Positions 62,923 to 64,000 of a stretch of DNA of 64,000 nt are shown piece by piece; within the stretch, counting starts at the first letter, position 1; every line of letters begins with the position of its first letter. The notes under the pieces were generated by a model that was not told the origin of the DNA, ran no database searches, and saw nothing but the letters and a program-made list of their open reading frames with translations. The DNA is taken from positions 1 through 64,000 of the forward strand of contig CANCLK010000008.1 of the NCBI GenBank assembly GCA_947378785.1, in the 5' to 3' direction. Source of the stretch: Comamonadaceae bacterium (GTDB lineage Bacteria; Pseudomonadota; Gammaproteobacteria; Burkholderiales; Burkholderiaceae_C). The translations under genes were made by a program, and so were the position numbers.

Positions 62923-64000
62923 CTACCAGTTGACTTCCCGTTCTGGCGTTGAGCCTGTGCGGTGGATGGAAAGATCTGCGCCTTCAAATTCTTCTTCTTG
63001 GCTCAGGCGCAGCCCCGTCACAGCTTTGATCAAGCCATAAACGGCAAACCCGCAAACGAGCGCCCATGTCACGCCCATCACCGTGCCAATAATTTGTGCG
63101 CCAAAGGTAACACCGCCCAGACCCCCCATTTCTTTAAGGCCGAAGATGCCGGCGGCGACGCCTCCCCATGCGCCGCATAGACCGTGCAACGGCCAGACAC
63201 CGAGGACATCATCAATCTTCCATTTATTTTGCGTCAACATGAACATGACGACAAACATAGCGCCCGCGACGGCGCCGACCACTAGCGCGCCCAGTGGATG
63301 CATAAGATCCGATCCGGCGCAAACAGCCACTAAGCCGGCGAGTGGGCCGTTATGAACAAAACCGGGGTCATTCTTACCCAGTGCCAACGCTGCCAGTGTG
63401 CCGCCGACCATGGCCATCAAGGAGTTGACCGCGACCAGACCTGAGATTTTGTCGATCGTCTGTGCGCTCATGACGTTGAAGCCAAACCAGCCGACGGTCA
63501 GAATCCAAGCGCCCAGAGCCAGAAATGGAATGTTGGAAGGGGGATGCGCCGAGACTGCGCCGTCCTTGCGATAACGATTGCTGCGTGCGCCTAGCAAAAT
63601 GACCGCTGGCAAAGCCAGCCAGCCGCCCATGGCATGGACCACCACAGAGCCGGCAAAATCGTGGAATTCTTCGCCCGTCAGGGCCTTGATCCACGCCTGC
63701 ACGCCGAAATGGTTGTTCCACACAATGCCTTCGAAAAAAGGATAAATAAGACCCACAATCACGGCGGTGGCAATGAGTTGCGGATAAAAACGCGCTCTTT
63801 CTGCAATCCCGCCAGAAATGATGGCCGGAATGGCGGCTGCAAACGTCAGCAAAAAGAAGAACCGGACCAGTTCGTAGCCGTTCTTGGCCGCCAACTGCTC
63901 CGCACCTACAAAAAAGTGCGTACCGTAAGCCACGCTGTAGCCGATAACGAAATACACAACGGTCGAAATCGAGAAGTCGACCAGAATTTTCACCAAGGCG
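62923..64000 (-). CDS. amtB: Ammonium transporter, partial at window end
   Basis: FHDFAGSVVVHAMGGWLALPAVILLGARSNRY...LHGLCGAWGGVAAGIFG; the ORF continues past the window so the Met at 63996 is probably internal. Confidence 0.94.
   Translation of the reverse strand, partial: ALVKILVDFSISTVVYFVIGYSVAYGTHFFVGAEQLAAKNGYELVRFFFLLTFAAAIPAIISGGIAERARFYPQLIATAVIVGLIYPFFEGIVWNNHFGVQAWIKALTGEEFHDFAGSVVVHAMGGWLALPAVILLGARSNRYRKDGAVSAHPPSNIPFLALGAWILTVGWFGFNVMSAQTIDKISGLVAVNSLMAMVGGTLAALALGKNDPGFVHNGPLAGLVAVCAGSDLMHPLGALVVGAVAGAMFVVMFMLTQNKWKIDDVLGVWPLHGLCGAWGGVAAGIFGLKEMGGLGGVTFGAQIIGTVMGVTWALVCGFAVYGLIKAVTGLRLSQEEEFEGADLSIHRTGSTPEREVNW

Overview
This 64-kb window is a chromosomal segment of a betaproteobacterium, probably a Comamonadaceae-type Burkholderiales judging by protein flavour and gene order. 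It contains the replication-origin neighbourhood: gyrB-dnaN-dnaA on the minus strand and rpmH-rnpA-yidD-yidC-mnmE on the plus strand. About 20 kb away lies a minus-strand block running antitoxin-toxin-mnmG-rsmG-lysE-parA-hydrolase-parB, with two parS-like palindromes. Most of the rest is ordinary core content: split metH, recQ, aapJQMP, pckG, a PHA depolymerase, a MacAB/Lol-like exporter, thiolase, copper resistance (copA/copZ/cueR), minCDE, apt, a Kef antiporter, kdsD-kdsC-lptC, an RRM protein and amt. I found no prophage, IS element, CRISPR array, tRNA or rRNA. The signals most worth a second look are: (1) a SAH-riboswitch-like leader on the C-terminal half of split metH, a gene the ORF track misses because it runs off the window; (2) a ~29-codon in-frame insertion in the copA P-domain that looks like a dispersed GC-rich palindromic repeat turned into protein; (3) a dnaA-dnaN origin with DnaA boxes, an IHF-consensus match, a DnaA-trio-like (CTA)n tract and an AT-rich region; (4) a VapBC-like toxin-antitoxin module 3 nt upstream of mnmG and the par block; (5) divergent CueR-type operators. 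All calls come from reading the sequence and supplied translations; no database search was run.
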